Part shown: one piece after another, positions 35,311-50,100 of the stretch
Numbering within the stretch: the stretch's first letter is position 1
How the letters are laid out: every line of letters begins with the position of its first letter
NCBI GenBank assembly: GCA_950295325.1
Contig: OX485807.1
Span: forward strand, 47,958,440-48,022,439
Source of the DNA: Polytrichum commune
Lineage: Eukaryota; Streptophyta; Polytrichopsida; Polytrichales; Polytrichaceae
Reading direction: 5' to 3'
Length of the DNA stretch: 64,000 nucleotides
Program-made: the position numbers and the translations under genes
The notes under the pieces: generated by a model
The model's database searches: none
Seen by the model: only the letters and a program-made list of their open reading frames with translations
Told to the model about the DNA's origin: nothing

Positions 35311-35935
35311 CCGGACCTTTATGGTGATAGATTTTCCACGGGTGTTCACCCGTGGATACAACAATTCATATACTTTGTTCACATTTTTTGTGCCCACTGT
35401 GGCATCTATGATTCAATCAAATGATTTTTTGACCCTCATTTGTGTAGTCGGATATGACATGTAGACCTTCCTTCATGTGTTATGGATCTTGCATCGTGTG
35501 TTGCATGGCGTTGATTGGTCACGGGCGTTCACTCGTGGTTAGATGTATTTGTATTCTCTGAGTAGTATTAAGTGCCCATGATAGCTTTTATGATTAGACC
35601 CATTATATTTGCATACAGTTGTTGACATGCGCATGGTTGTTCCTTAGTGGTATCGACTTATGTTGTATTATGGATATACTAGGCTCATCTGTTGCGGGGT
35701 GTTGGTTGGTCACGAGTGAACACCCGTGGTGACAACTGGGCTAAGTTTTTATGTGGGCTAGAATAAGCATTATTTTAGCTTATATATATACACCAATGTG
35801 CATGAAATAGTGCCCTAGTCTATGTTGATGACCTTCCTCTTGTTCTAAACCTTGTCAATGATGGCAATTCACGGATATTTACTCGTGAACCACGTTCCCA
35901 ATGCACGTTCCCATTGGTACGAATTGTCTCATAAT

Positions 35936-35970
35936 GGCCCAATTGGCTCATTTTAGTTAATATCCCCATT
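35936..35970 (-). repeat. Right terminal inverted repeat of the giant element
   Basis: This is the inverted match of 11009-11043. The next bases inward carry the inverted GGGAACG pair (about 35890-35914). Confidence 0.85.
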
Positions 35971-36450
35971 GTAGTAATGAAAGCTTGGACATTAGTTTTC
36001 AATATGGGGTACATGGATTGGGGGTTGTGTTGGTTGGTGATGCAAGAGGACCATGGATTGCGAATTGGGGTAGGAGGTGGAGCATTATTGGGAAGTGGTC
36101 TAAATTGAGGTGTAATTGCATGTTAATATTTGGTACATTGAGTGGGTGTTGGGGGTATATAACCCGTATATGAGGCCAGTGTGGTTATAGTTGGGTCCCC
36201 CTTGTCTTGAAAATGTTGATGTGTTAGGGAAGGGTGTTAGTTGGAGGTTGGCGGTAAAAAAATTTCATTTTTTTTTCATTGGTTGGTTGGGCTATGGAGT
36301 GTTGGTTATGCCATCCAATGAGGAATATGTCTCGGTTGAAGTCCCTTATGAATATTGGGAAGTGTGTTGAGTGTTTGTTGGATATCAGGGATTATGTGTA
36401 TGCCTTCTTCGTGTGTTGGCATGTTTAAGTGTCTTGTGCTCAGGTGCCCT
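35971..36450 (-). mobile_element. LINE remnant, continuation on the right flank
   Basis: The same strong G/T bias of the plus strand as at 6990-11008 begins exactly at the right TIR and fades near 36450. This is what one expects if the giant element split a LINE. No RT motif is legible. Confidence 0.5.
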
Positions 36451-37717
36451 CATTCAATGACCTTGTGAAGCCAAAAACAACAAGATAAAAAAAAACTTAA
36501 TAAAATTACTTTCCAACTCCCTCACCACTTCTTTGGTGATGTTGAAATAGGAGCCTCATGCAAATTCAATAAACTTCAAAAGATGGGATATGATATCAAA
36601 AATCTTGATGTTATATTCCTTTTGAAAGTGATATGAAGAATCCCAACAACTGTAATGTTAGAATTTATGTGTACTTCCATCCAAAAATTTACAAATTTAT
36701 CTACATGGCCATATTCACCCCAATACCATTCACACGAGGAGTTAGGTATGGGCTACCTAACACATCAATGATCAAGATAATATCACACCTTTTTTTTACC
36801 ACCACATGTAGATGTAAACCAACTTGACACTTTAAATAGGCACCTCATAAAGTGAGTGCATCTAATATCATAAAATGCAATGATATATGAATGCCTTTTG
36901 TATTGTCAGTATTGTGGTCCCTTAGTTGTGATTTTGTCATAAAAGGAGCACTTCAAATTTATCTTAAGGACCAACATCAAAGTTAATTGGTTCAAATGAT
37001 GCAAAGCCAAGAACTTGAAATTGGCACCAAACTCATTACTTGTGGAACTCTAGAAACTGCAAATCCAAATATTCCTTCTCCTTATACATTTGCATATCAC
37101 CGAGGTTATTTGCATGTTTGGAGGGCCAATGGAAATGGTAGAACAACAAATAACGTTTATCATAGATGCACTCACTTTATCAAGATGTAACAATAAGCAC
37201 AGTCATTCCTTAGAAAAATGACTGTCACAAAAAACGGTTTCAATTAAGACATATAGTTGTTGGAGACAATGTTACTTTTGGTGATGTAATTGGAAGCCGA
37301 TCACATGTATATCTAGCTATTAACCCAAAGTTTCCCCTAAACAAAAGGATGTTTACTTTGTGAGCATCACACCCAATTTTCTAATTCGAAACTTCAAGAT
37401 GAAAATTTATATGAGGACTAGACGTAGAATATGGAAAGGTGTAGTGAAGTTTATGACACATTGGTATCATGAGAAAACGTTCTCTTGGGAAAGATAAGAA
37501 TCTATTTCCCATGGTACATGGCAATGGAAAAGAGAATAATGAAGTAAGGATAACTTTCAAGGACCATCATGAGTGGGTCGTACCCAACCAGCTGAAAGAT
37601 GGTCGTTATGATTTCTATGGGACGGACAACCGGCATTGAACTTGAGCAACTCTGCAACAACTGGTCTTCACATTAGATAAGTTATTGTATGTGTTTAAGG
37701 TAGAGGGTGCTTAAGTC
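36451..37717. other. Intergenic, possible decayed coding, not identified
   Basis: Several short plus-strand frames (for example 36987-37190, FAYHRGYLHVWRANGNG) look weakly codon-like but match no family that I know. Confidence 0.3.
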
Positions 37718-38326
37718 TTAGGGCCACTTCACACACAAGGCTGAAGGCCCTTGACCATGTCAATGTAAGAGCTCTCATTGGTCGAAAAGGCGGAGACCAT
37801 CTAAGTTCACTTCACACTAGGAAATGAAGGCCTAAAGGCCCAAAGAAAAGTTCGTGGATGAAAAGTCTACAAGGAGTTCTACATGGCTGGTTGTGGATAA
37901 GGGTGCATGGTCCACCGGAATTTGCGTCAGACCCACCTCCAAGAGGTAGGCTTGATGCAAATTCCGGGAGACCATGACTTTTTTAATATTTTTTCCAGCA
38001 TGACAGATTTCAGGAGAAACTGCATGGTAGATTCAAGACGGATTCCATAACATATTCTAGGACAGACAAGCACCACCAAGTAATTATCTTAAATTGATAA
38101 ACTTGGAGACATATTATATGAAACCAAAACCTCCCCTCTTTTTTCGCCAACAAAATATGCAATGGTCCACGCAACATGGTTCAATCTCACTTCACACTAT
38201 GCTTGAGGGCCCAAGACTACATAAAATGGCTTTCCCATCACCCATGGTACGGCCTTTGGATGAGAGTCAAGGGTCCTCACCATTACAAGGTCACGGCTCT
38301 TGGCTTATGTGTGAAGTGGCCCTTAA
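37718..38326. mobile_element. Small TIR element, about 610 bp
   Basis: The left end TTAGGGCCACTTCACACA (37718-37735) is inverted at the right end as TGTGAAGTGGCCCTTAAG (38309-38326). A second, inner pair of CACTTCACACTA words lies at about 37808 and 38188. There is no coding inside, so it is probably non-autonomous. No clear target duplication. Confidence 0.55.
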
Positions 38327-41300
38327 GTGCCTCATGCAATCCAAAATGGGTCATCACCTAATATTTTAAGGGGTGTTGTCCCACTAGGTCATAATTTACA
38401 TGAATGGAAGGTATCTAGTGATGTAGGGTGGTGTCCACTACCATGTGAGCCAAAATAAGGCCCAAACTACACGGGAGGAAACTTGCATGAATGGCAGTGA
38501 GTTGGATGAATAGCATTGGTTCAAATGAGCAAGTGGTTGCCACATGAGAGAAAGTATGGGGAGTGGCAACAATGACTTTTTAGCTTTGGATTTTGCTTTG
38601 GATATTGCTTCGGAATCTACTTGGCAATAAAGTAGAGTGACATGGCACAATAAATGTAGCTCACAACTACCAGGCACTAGTGCCCGGAATTCCACAGTAT
38701 AAGGAGAAAAACAAGGAAAAGGAGATTTTTTAAAAGCAAAGTGCCATGTTGGAGGAAGTTGTGAAACTTCCTCTGGCTCTCGTGTGGCATGCACCTAACA
38801 TATAAAAACCTCATACTCCAAGCATGTAATATTTTTGGTAGGTTGGTGTTGCTTGTTTTGGAAGGCGGTCACATGAGTTGCCCAAATGTAGGAGCCAAAT
38901 TTAGGAGCCAACATTTTCACCTATGGTGCCAATTTGGTGTTTTTTTTAAAAAAAATTACCCTCTTTCCCCTTAGGACAAGGTGATGGTTGAGCACAACTT
39001 GACCGGATGGATTTGGGAAAACAAAAACTAGTGCACATGTTGCTTGCTCCATGGAAAAAGGGGAAATGTCCCAAAAATGACCTCATGTGGCCCTCCAACT
39101 TTGAGGGTGATGGATTTCATCTAAATTTGCTCAAAAAACCCAAATTTATGGGAGTAGCTCATTTTTCATCCACATAACATATAATGGCAAGGCATGGGTA
39201 GATCACTCTATGGCATTTTTGTGCACCACGTGCGGTTGGGGTTTTTTTTTGTTTTGGGGCTATTTACCTTCAAGGGCTGAATTAAAGCCTCCCTATAATT
39301 ACTTAAATCTCACAAATGGCCCATTTGTTTGCACCCTTCCATTACTTATATTGTCCAAGTCACTGCAATTTTTTGTACTCTATATTCTTTTTAAGTAATT
39401 TTGGACAGACGGAAATCCCAATTATCATCCATCCCCGTGAGTCCTAAACCCATTTACATACCATACTAAACATACCTTCTAGGATCCTTATCTTCAGCCC
39501 CTATATTAATTTTACAAAAAATAATGGCCCACGTTTTATGTCCATCTAACTTACTTATAATGGGATTGTCTACATTTAATGGCCCCTTCATTATTTGGAA
39601 TTCCTTTATAATTTTTATTTCAAATGATTTTAATCCTCTCTATATTATGCCGCACGTCGTTTTTAAGATGCACTAAGTGATCTACCCGTGTGGCAAAGTT
39701 GACTTAATCTAAAATTTGTGCCATGACTGAAATAGTCATGAAACAAAAAAATCATAGTTTTCTCTAGTTGCCCTCTGGGTGAAAGCCATGTTCATATGAC
39801 CTAGCAAGTGTGGTCCGGATGACTTCAAATTGTACAACAAGAATATATGGTACTCTAGTTCACATCTGCACGGTTGGTTTTCAAAGACTCTAGTTTCACT
39901 ACACAATATAAATCTTCAGCACTGGTGCATTTCAACAAACTTGGAGATTTCATATCATCATTGATGTTGAGGGCATTTGAGCCTTCTATTGACAACATTA
40001 ATTTAAATCAACAACTGCGTGTAGAAGCTAGATTCATAATGAAGGTGTGTGAACAAAAATATCACCACTCCAACAAATTTTGAGAAGATCCAACAGTCGC
40101 AAAGTTGGATTTATCAAGTTGGGGCAACTATTGAAAATCTTGTTTTCACTAACTTTGGATAACGGGATGGATGTGGCCCTTGCATTAAAACATTTACACA
40201 TATACAAAATTGGAAACATACATGTGAAATTTTTAATTTCCAAACTTGGAGTTTATATGCCTCTTCCATAGGTGATCAAAGTTCATTGACCAGATGATAG
40301 GTGTCTCTCACATTGAACTTGAATGCCAAGAAAACTCCTTGCCAAAGTCCTAATGACCTTCTAGGAGGATCAAATACAACTCAGAGCATTGTTCTCCTTC
40401 ATATCAAATTGAAATCTAACGGGACTTGTGCCTATCAATTCTAAGAATCACCATGCCAAGTAGGAGGCATGAATGATGGTGATGGTCTAGAACACTCTCC
40501 CAACAAGATGACCTCTCAAATCACTAGGAGCAATAAAAATTTGATAATCAACCTCTTCAAAAAGAAACCCCACACCCTCTTCGCATCCAATATTTGACTC
40601 CTCCCTAATCACAACACAAATTGAAGCCCCCCCCCCCCCCCCCCCGGTGCTAGGGTTTTCATAAATGTGAGCAAACAATTTATAAGGTTCCCTAGATCAA
40701 GATTGTAAGGAAGGCTATGGACTATAAGATTAATGTAGCTAGAGTCATAGTGGGGATTGTGGATGACGTGATTTCACACAATTTAGTGCACATCGCAAGT
40801 GTGGGTACATTCACAACTATTTGTGGACTTGGTTGAAATTACCGACCCGATTTAGTACATCTTAGAGGATTAATCTTACCTAAGCAAAAAACACAGTACC
40901 AATCCTAAATGTGCAATACTATTTTGATGAGATTATGCAACCTAATAATGGATTTTGAGACTCTTGTGAGGTATAGAAAATATAAATATAAATATAAATA
41001 TATTTTTGCATAAATTTAGCATCTAAGCCAAGAATCTATCATGTTGCAACAAATTTCTTGGTTTGAGGACTGAAAATTTACTGTAGGGTTACACATGACT
41101 AGTGCAACTTGATATGTGGGTCCTTCAAATGTATGGATCTTGTTGTATCCATGCTATGGATGCAAAAACTAATAGGTATTCCAAAACAAGAGTCCTTCAA
41201 GATTCTTCAGACACCATAGCAAGCACAATTTTTTAAGTTGTCATGCGGTGTCTTCATGTGTCACATGTTTTGGCCTGAAGATGGACAATGATGGCACTGC

Positions 41301-42500
41301 CATCACCATCTTGCTCATATAACCGCTACTAAGAAGCCTTGTATTAAGAGTTTGATGTTGCATGGTTGATAGTGACCATTTTTTTTGTACATGTTGGATA
41401 TGTAGTAGTATTTTTGTACTTGTACTTATTCTCTCTATTTTTTACACATTGTTATGAAAATTTGAAAAAACATATCTTATAAAGTTTGAGCCTTGCATAT
41501 GTGTGCAACTTTGGAGATTATATGTGTCCCATGTACGAAATCATCAGTTTCAACATTGCAATGTTGCACTTTATGTTATTCCATAATGTCACACACCACA
41601 CTAATTCTCTTTTATCACTCATCCTTGTTAACACTACATAATTCATTAATATTATGTGCACTTTGGTTGCCACAAGCATGATATTACGGAGGTTTAGAGT
41701 GTACCTATCCTAATTGGACATTTTTATTTGAGTGGTGTGTGGAGTTAAGATTGGACACCACAAAGACATGTGTTTGAAAGACATTGGCCCTACATGCTAG
41801 TAAATTGATAACTTTTTTAGACTCAATAGTCAACATAATTGGGGGGGGGGGGGACTTATGTGGTCATTTTAGAAGAAACATATCTCCATTTTGACAATGA
41901 ATAAGGTATTCATAAGAGCTCCAGAAGTTATTAGAAAAATGGCTAAGTGCATGGTTTGGATTTGTTATTTATAACACGAAGGCATGTACAAGTCATCGTT
42001 AAATTATTATGATTTTAGGGTGGCTTGAACCCAAGGCCTTCACCTGGATCCCACATAAGCTGTACGTGAGGTCAAGCTGCTTAAGTTGGAATAGAGCTTA
42101 AATTGGTGATCTTTCTAGCACTTGAATGATGGTGCACCTGGACTGGAAGTGGTGAACAAACATCACATGTCAGTGTTAAAACACTGAAATTTCTTTTTCT
42201 ATACTTTTTTCTTTCTTTCAATATTTGACTGGTATTACAAATTTTATACCAATCGAGCAGGTCAGGTTCTTTAATACCATTATTGATTTTGATTATTGAT
42301 AGCATGCATTCACCTATATTACCAGTCCAACATTGTCAAAGACCTGGGGCCTCCAACAAAATGGTCATACTCTATACCTCTGACTATGTTCTTCCCGGCG
42401 TGTAACCGGTGGGTATTACATGGGAAGGAATCCATGCTCAACGAGAACACCCAATTCTGTCAAGAAGTGTGAAAGTAAGTATATTTGTCACATGTTTGAA
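38327..42500. other. Intergenic DNA with homopolymers, no gene
   Basis: It holds a diverged unit at about 39290-39660 with CTATATT and GCACGTCG words like the homopolymer-ended family. There is a 19-C run at 40627-40645 followed by GGTGCTAGGGTTTTC, a 13-G run at about 41841-41853 and short ATAAAT repeats near 40980. No open frame is convincing. Confidence 0.4.
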
Positions 42501-42699
42501 GTTGCAGGCTAAGCAGGTGTGGATTGGTGTGGTGACAGCAGCTGAGCTTACTACTCCTGGGAGCCATGTAAGTTTCTTCTTCTTACCTAGTGTGCTGAAT
42601 TTGAATCGGAATTTTGAATGTCGAGGGTTTTTATGGAAGTTGCTAAATCTCAATGTTGTCAAGACTTGTGTATTCGGATCCCGTGGTTTAGGGTATGTT

Positions 42700-44095
42700 G
42701 TCCAGCATGTGTGTGTTGAATTGGTGAGGTGACTTTGGGAGTTTTGGGAAATTCTTCGTTGTTTGTGTGCGGAATTGGTGTTAGAAACGATGTCGAGGTG
42801 CACCGGTAGATGCTAAAACCTCATTCTATCAAAATGTTTTAATTTGTGGTACAGAAGAAGTAGTCTGAAATTTTCTACATAATTGAATAGTGTTGGTTCA
42901 GATGATCTACAAATCCCATTGACAAGTTTAAGGAATATCGAAGCTTGTTTCTTCAAGACCTTAAACCCTAAACTTCAGGATTTAGTCCCCAGACCCTATA
43001 CCTTGTCTCCTTGGCGTTTATACTTCGCAGTTAGTTGTTTGGTTATAGATACACAATGTCGAGGCGCACCGGAAGATGCTAAAACCTCATTCCATCAATG
43101 TTGTTCAGTTTGTGGTACAGAATAAGTAGTATGTTTTCTACATAATTGAACAGTGTTGGTAGAGATGATCTACATATCCCATTGACAATGGTAAGGAATA
43201 TTGAAGCATGTTCCTCTAAGACCTTTAACCCTAAATTTCAGGATTTAGTCCCCTTTAAACCTTGTCTTCTTCTTGGTGTTTATACTTCGCAGTGATTAAT
43301 TTGGGTATGAATATACACAATGTCGAGGTGCACTACCAATGTTGTTCAAATTTGTGGTACAGAATAAGTAGTATGTTTTCTACATAATTGAGCACCGTTG
43401 GTTGAGATGATTTACAAACCCCATTGACAATTAGAAGGGGTTTTGAAGCAGGTATCTCTAAGACCTCAAACCCTAAACTTCAGGATTTAGTCCCCGAAAC
43501 TTAACTTTGTCTTCTCGGTGTTGAATCTTCGCAGTATATAATTTCGGTATGGTACAACCTAAGCGGCAACCTCTTCCTCCCTGCCCTTCTTCCTAGGTGC
43601 CACGCGATTCTTCGTTGTTTGTGTGCTGAATTGGTGTTGGAAACAATGTCGAGTTGCACCGGAAGATGCTCAATCCTCATTTTACCAATGTTGTTCAATT
43701 TGTGGTATAGAAATAAGTAGTATATTTCTACATGATTGAACAGCCTCGGTATAGATGATCTACAAATACCATTCACAATTGTAAGGAATAACGATGCAGG
43801 TTTCTCTAAGACCATAAACTCTGAACTTCAGGATTTAGTCCCCAAAACCCTAAACCTTGTCTTCTTCGTGGTGTTCAATCTTCGCTCTGAAAAATTTGGG
43901 TATGGATACAAGCTAAGAGGCAATATCTCCTTCCCTACCCTTCTTCCTTGGTGCCGCGCAAGTCTCACACCAACGCTAATTCTTGCCTTCTTCTTGGTGT
44001 TAATTCTTTGCAGTGAATTATCTTGGTATGGATGCAAGCTAAGCGGCAACCTCTCCCTCCCTTCTCTTCTTCCTTGGCGCCACACAATTCTCACT
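42700..44095. repeat. Tandem array of about 265-330 bp units upstream of KAE1
   Basis: TGTCGAG(G/T)(T/C)GCAC recurs at about 42791, 43057, 43320 and 43647 (spacing 266, 263 and 327). Each unit repeats TTTGTGGTACAGAATAAGTAG, TGATCTACAAATCCCATTGACAA and a telo-box-like AAACCCTAAACTTCAGG block. A second module, AAGC(G)GCAACCTC...CCCTTCTTCCT, occurs at about 43550, 43915 and 44040, the last within 80 bp of the start codon. The array thus includes duplicated 5' UTR or promoter DNA. Telo-boxes are known in promoters of plant translation-related genes. Confidence 0.85.
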
Positions 44096-44100
44096 TGTGG

Positions 44101-44115
44101 ATGGTCGTTCGGTAA
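44101..44115 (+). other. Minimal uORF before KAE1
   Basis: ATG GTC GTT CGG TAA encodes MVVR and stops two bases before the KAE1 start at 44118. If the transcript starts upstream, ribosomes meet this ATG first; the very short distance disfavours reinitiation, so leaky scanning would be needed. Confidence 0.5.
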
Positions 44116-44117
44116 CA

Positions 44118-46464
<2,347 letters not shown>

Positions 46465-47100
46465 CATGTGAGTGAATTTGCTGCCCTCCATATCGGTAAC
46501 TACTTCTCTTTGGTTTACTCGCTTTCTATTTAGAAAGTGAAGTCACGGCCTGATGATGTTCAACTCATGTAGTATGTTCTAATGCTTTGCCACTTGCCTT
46601 GACATGACAAAATGCAACATTTTAGAGGACATTCTGCAGTCAATGTTGGGCTTCTGTGGTGGGATCCCAAATTGGACAGGTCAAGATGGCCGTACAAATG
46701 TTTGGTTTCATCCACAAATATCAGCTAACTATGGAATAGAGAGAGTTGTACATTTCAAGCTTTTTAACCCCAATTCATCAACCAGAATCTTCCTTGCTAT
46801 GTGTCTCTCTACTTTTCATTTCCATTGAAGCCTTGTGTTTTGCTTCTTGTTGCCAATTTAACACCTTAAGGTTGAGGTGGACGTTTTGGCTCAGGCAGTC
46901 ACCGCTGCCCGATCATACCGGTGTACATGTTTTAAGTTATAATCTTCTGATTTGGACATGTGGATGGCTGAAAATTTGTGTGAACAATCCGTACGTTGTA
47001 ACAATGATGCCATTTGTACGGTTTGATTTACCATTAGGGATGCTGATTTTCTTTGATCAATCGTTGAATTAGACTGAATCATTTTGGGCTATTTTGGGAT
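46465..47100 (+). other. Probable KAE1 3' flank
   Basis: Non-coding sequence after the KAE1 stop, probably including the 3' UTR. No strong polyadenylation signal could be fixed by eye. Confidence 0.35.
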
Positions 47101-50100
47101 GATTTTGCTTCAGCCTTGAGGGCTTAATGTGTCTCATAATATATGTGAGTGCAACTGTGTACCTTGGATTCTGAAGTCAATGCCCGAGTTTCCTATGATT
47201 CATTATACAGTAAACCACTTATTATGATTAGTGTGGAACACACTAATTAAAAGTCAACATCATATTAACATAACTAATGTGTATGTCCACCACATCAGTT
47301 TCGTTCTATCCAAATAACAGGTCTTGTGAAGGTAGTTCATGAAAACATATCGTTTTTTTTTCTTTTCTCAAAATACAAGAGGTAAGGAATAGCAAAGTAT
47401 GCTTGGCTCTGGACTAAAGATGTGTGCAAGTTTGGAAGTAGAATATTGGGTCCACACTACTGAATTGATTTTAGTTTGCAGCTTTTGTAAAGTGTTGTAT
47501 TGTTGTACATAACTTTGTGTCTATGTATAGTTACAACTTATGACTTTGTGTCCTGCAACTACTGTATCTAACTAATGCAATTACTGTACCTATTCAAGCT
47601 GATCTGTGCTGCCCCTGCTGGCAATTTCTAGCAGAAAATGCATAGGCTGGCAGTCAAGTTCAATTGTCTTGCAATGTCAAATAAGCTCCCAAAATAAAAT
47701 AAAAAATATATATAAATATATATAGTACATAACTGGTTACCTAACATTCAACAGTGGGGTGTTCTTGCTATGTGGGCCTGAGAACAAATTACAATTCCTG
47801 TTCGAATCCCAAGCCTGTATTCCTCATAGAAAAATATCAGCTTGAGTCTCAAAGAATAATATCATAGGGACATGTCTACTCAACTGCTCTGAAGAGGGCG
47901 GTTTGATTGTCATGATTGACTGAGCACTTTAGCTCTATAGTGTTCAGCTAGGTAACAACTATATATACTAATGGGAGCTTGCAATTTATACTGAATAATG
48001 TTATTGGTCTCTTAGAAATCTGTAAGGCACATTGTTGTCCTGCCTTGTGCTGGCTTTGATAAAGCATCATCTGAAAGCTTGGAATGTCAAGGTACTACAA
48101 GTGGATGTCTCATGTAACCTCTGCCACAACTAGTATAGAAACAGAAGGTGTAGATTACATGAGGGCCATGCCATAATATTCTGCACACTAAATGTTGAAT
48201 GCAACCTATCATAACGGGAACATTGAAATTGTGTCAAGAAAATGGAAAAGTGGGAGATGATCAAGTAATTTAAATGCCATATAAATTGGTTTATGATTAG
48301 TCTAATACACTTTTGTACATCCTAATTGGCAACCAATATGAATTGTCCATATATGATCTAATGATGAAACATAGGTTGTTGTGGACTCTAAAAAAGTAAG
48401 TTCGAGATTATAATGTCTCATATAGTTTTCCAATTTTTAGATTGAGGAGATACATTCAAAATATCCACAGTGAAGTCTCGTATAAAAATTGTAAGACAAG
48501 AATGTGGAGCATTGAGATGGAATTTATCTAAATTGTGGAGGAATTCATCTAAGTGCATTGCAGGGGGTTGATATAGAGCTATGACATACAATGTTTTTTG
48601 AGTGTTCAAATTGAACGAAGCAGCAATGAACTCGGACCATATTATGTGTGTATATTTCATGATAAAATAAAACCATAGTTTTATCATACATCATCATTGT
48701 ACTATGCTCACCATAACATGACAATATTCTAATTTTTTGATATCTATCAATTGTGACCAATTTGTTGAATCTTGTTCAACCTTTATGCGAGTCTCATTGA
48801 GGCATAGTATGTGTGGGGGGATTGAAGATTATAAACTTTCATCATATCAACATGATGTTGTAACAAAGATCAAGTATTCAAAGATTACCCAATGGAATAT
48901 GTCCTCTAAGGTGTTTAAGGATGGGGGTTCTTAACTCATATCTAGTTATTAATTATAGCCTTTTCATTTCATCGACAACCAATTGGTCAATTTGAAAGGA
49001 TTTTAAAAAAATAAAAAATAAAAAAAGAAGTTGATTTGACAAATACAAATTCTCCTTTGTTTGGATTCTAGATATTGCATCAAAATTTTGGATAATGTAA
49101 CAAAATTAAATTAAAAAGACAACTACCAACCGCGTAATGATAACCACCCATACATCATAGTAGAGGTTTTGTAATGTCTCATCAATTCACGAAAAGATTC
49201 CATAACTTGTTCTATGAATTAAAAAATATATATAATATTTATGTAAAAATATTGAATTCCATCCAAGTATATTTTATAAAATACACTTAAGTACTTTAAA
49301 TTGGACTAAAATATTAAAACATTAAAATTTCAAATTCAATCGATTCAATGTGATCTATTATGATATCTTTAAAATAATTATATTTCTCAAATTATAAACA
49401 TATCTTTATTTTATTTTCAAAAACATCAAGCATGAACTTAAATATATTTCACCAAAACAACATAAAATTCATCATATAGATTTACCACATTTATATATCC
49501 ATCATTCCACATAATGATTTGTCCACTAACATCATCCGGTATTAGGAATAACCGGTAGAGCTCTTGTCCCAAACTACTTACTACCATCCTAAACTAAAGT
49601 CTTCAACCTCTGCACTTTCATGGACATGGATCATGACAACATACTTATCAAACTTAGGTCATAGCTACTTCTAACGTTAAGGTCTTGTAGACCCAAGTGA
49701 ATGGATAGTCCTTGCCTTGATGCATGGCCCAACAAAAATCCTAAAGGAATCTTAAAGTAGGAATATCACTCTATAAACTACTAGTAACTAGTGATATCTA
49801 GTTGATGCCCCCATTTATACTATGCTTGTTGACCACCCAAGTTGCCTCAATTTTTTGGTCAATGAGATGTCCTTGTAGAACTTTCTCAAATTCAACACAG
49901 AATCACTCAATTTTGTAGATAAAAACACTTAAAGAGCTTTCTGAAGAGCCATCTCACATTAAAAAATTATCAAATTTTTTGCACACAATAAGAAACAAGC
50001 TTTTGATATGCGATACAATTTTTTTATGCAGACCCTCCTCAATCCTTCACCTCATTTGACAAATCATATATGTTTGTGACAATTCATATGAGAAGGCAAC

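Larger units (their letters stand above)
33071..35888. repeat. Palindrome cluster 3, right part of the element (seven copies)
   Basis: The copies are 33071 (AA, 13-bp arms, the longest), 33177 (TT), 34484 (TT, with outer CATTG/CAATG arms), 35335 (TT), 35519 (TT, mutated), 35711 (AA, mutated) and 35869 (strongly decayed). The last lies about 50 bp inside the right TIR. Decay is mostly C to T or G to A at the CG sites. Confidence 0.9.
11009..35970. mobile_element. Giant (about 25 kb) TIR-bounded DNA transposon
   Basis: The two ends are inverted copies of one 35-bp sequence starting AATGGGGATATTAACT: 24 bp identical, then 3 mismatches in 11. Inside both ends lies a GGGAACG...GGGAACG subterminal pair. 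The left flank (below 11009) and right flank (above 35970) are both G/T-rich LINE-like DNA, as expected if the unit inserted into one LINE. The interior holds a DDE/DUF7869-like transposase gene near the left end, the H3-mimic/ParB-like/FCP1-like gene near the right end, and all 24 copies of the short palindrome. The middle (15.5-26.2 kb) is AT-rich and has nested MITE-like insertions. Target-site duplication is unclear; only a GT dinucleotide matches if the end is AATGGGG. Confidence 0.8.

Noticed and set aside
36987-37190. Small plus-strand gene
   Set aside because: No start context, no splice sites, no family resemblance. Left as unexplained intergenic DNA.
44097-44117. GTG at 44097 as KAE1 start
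   Set aside because: The ATG at 44118 opens exactly at the conserved MIVLGFE start of the family.
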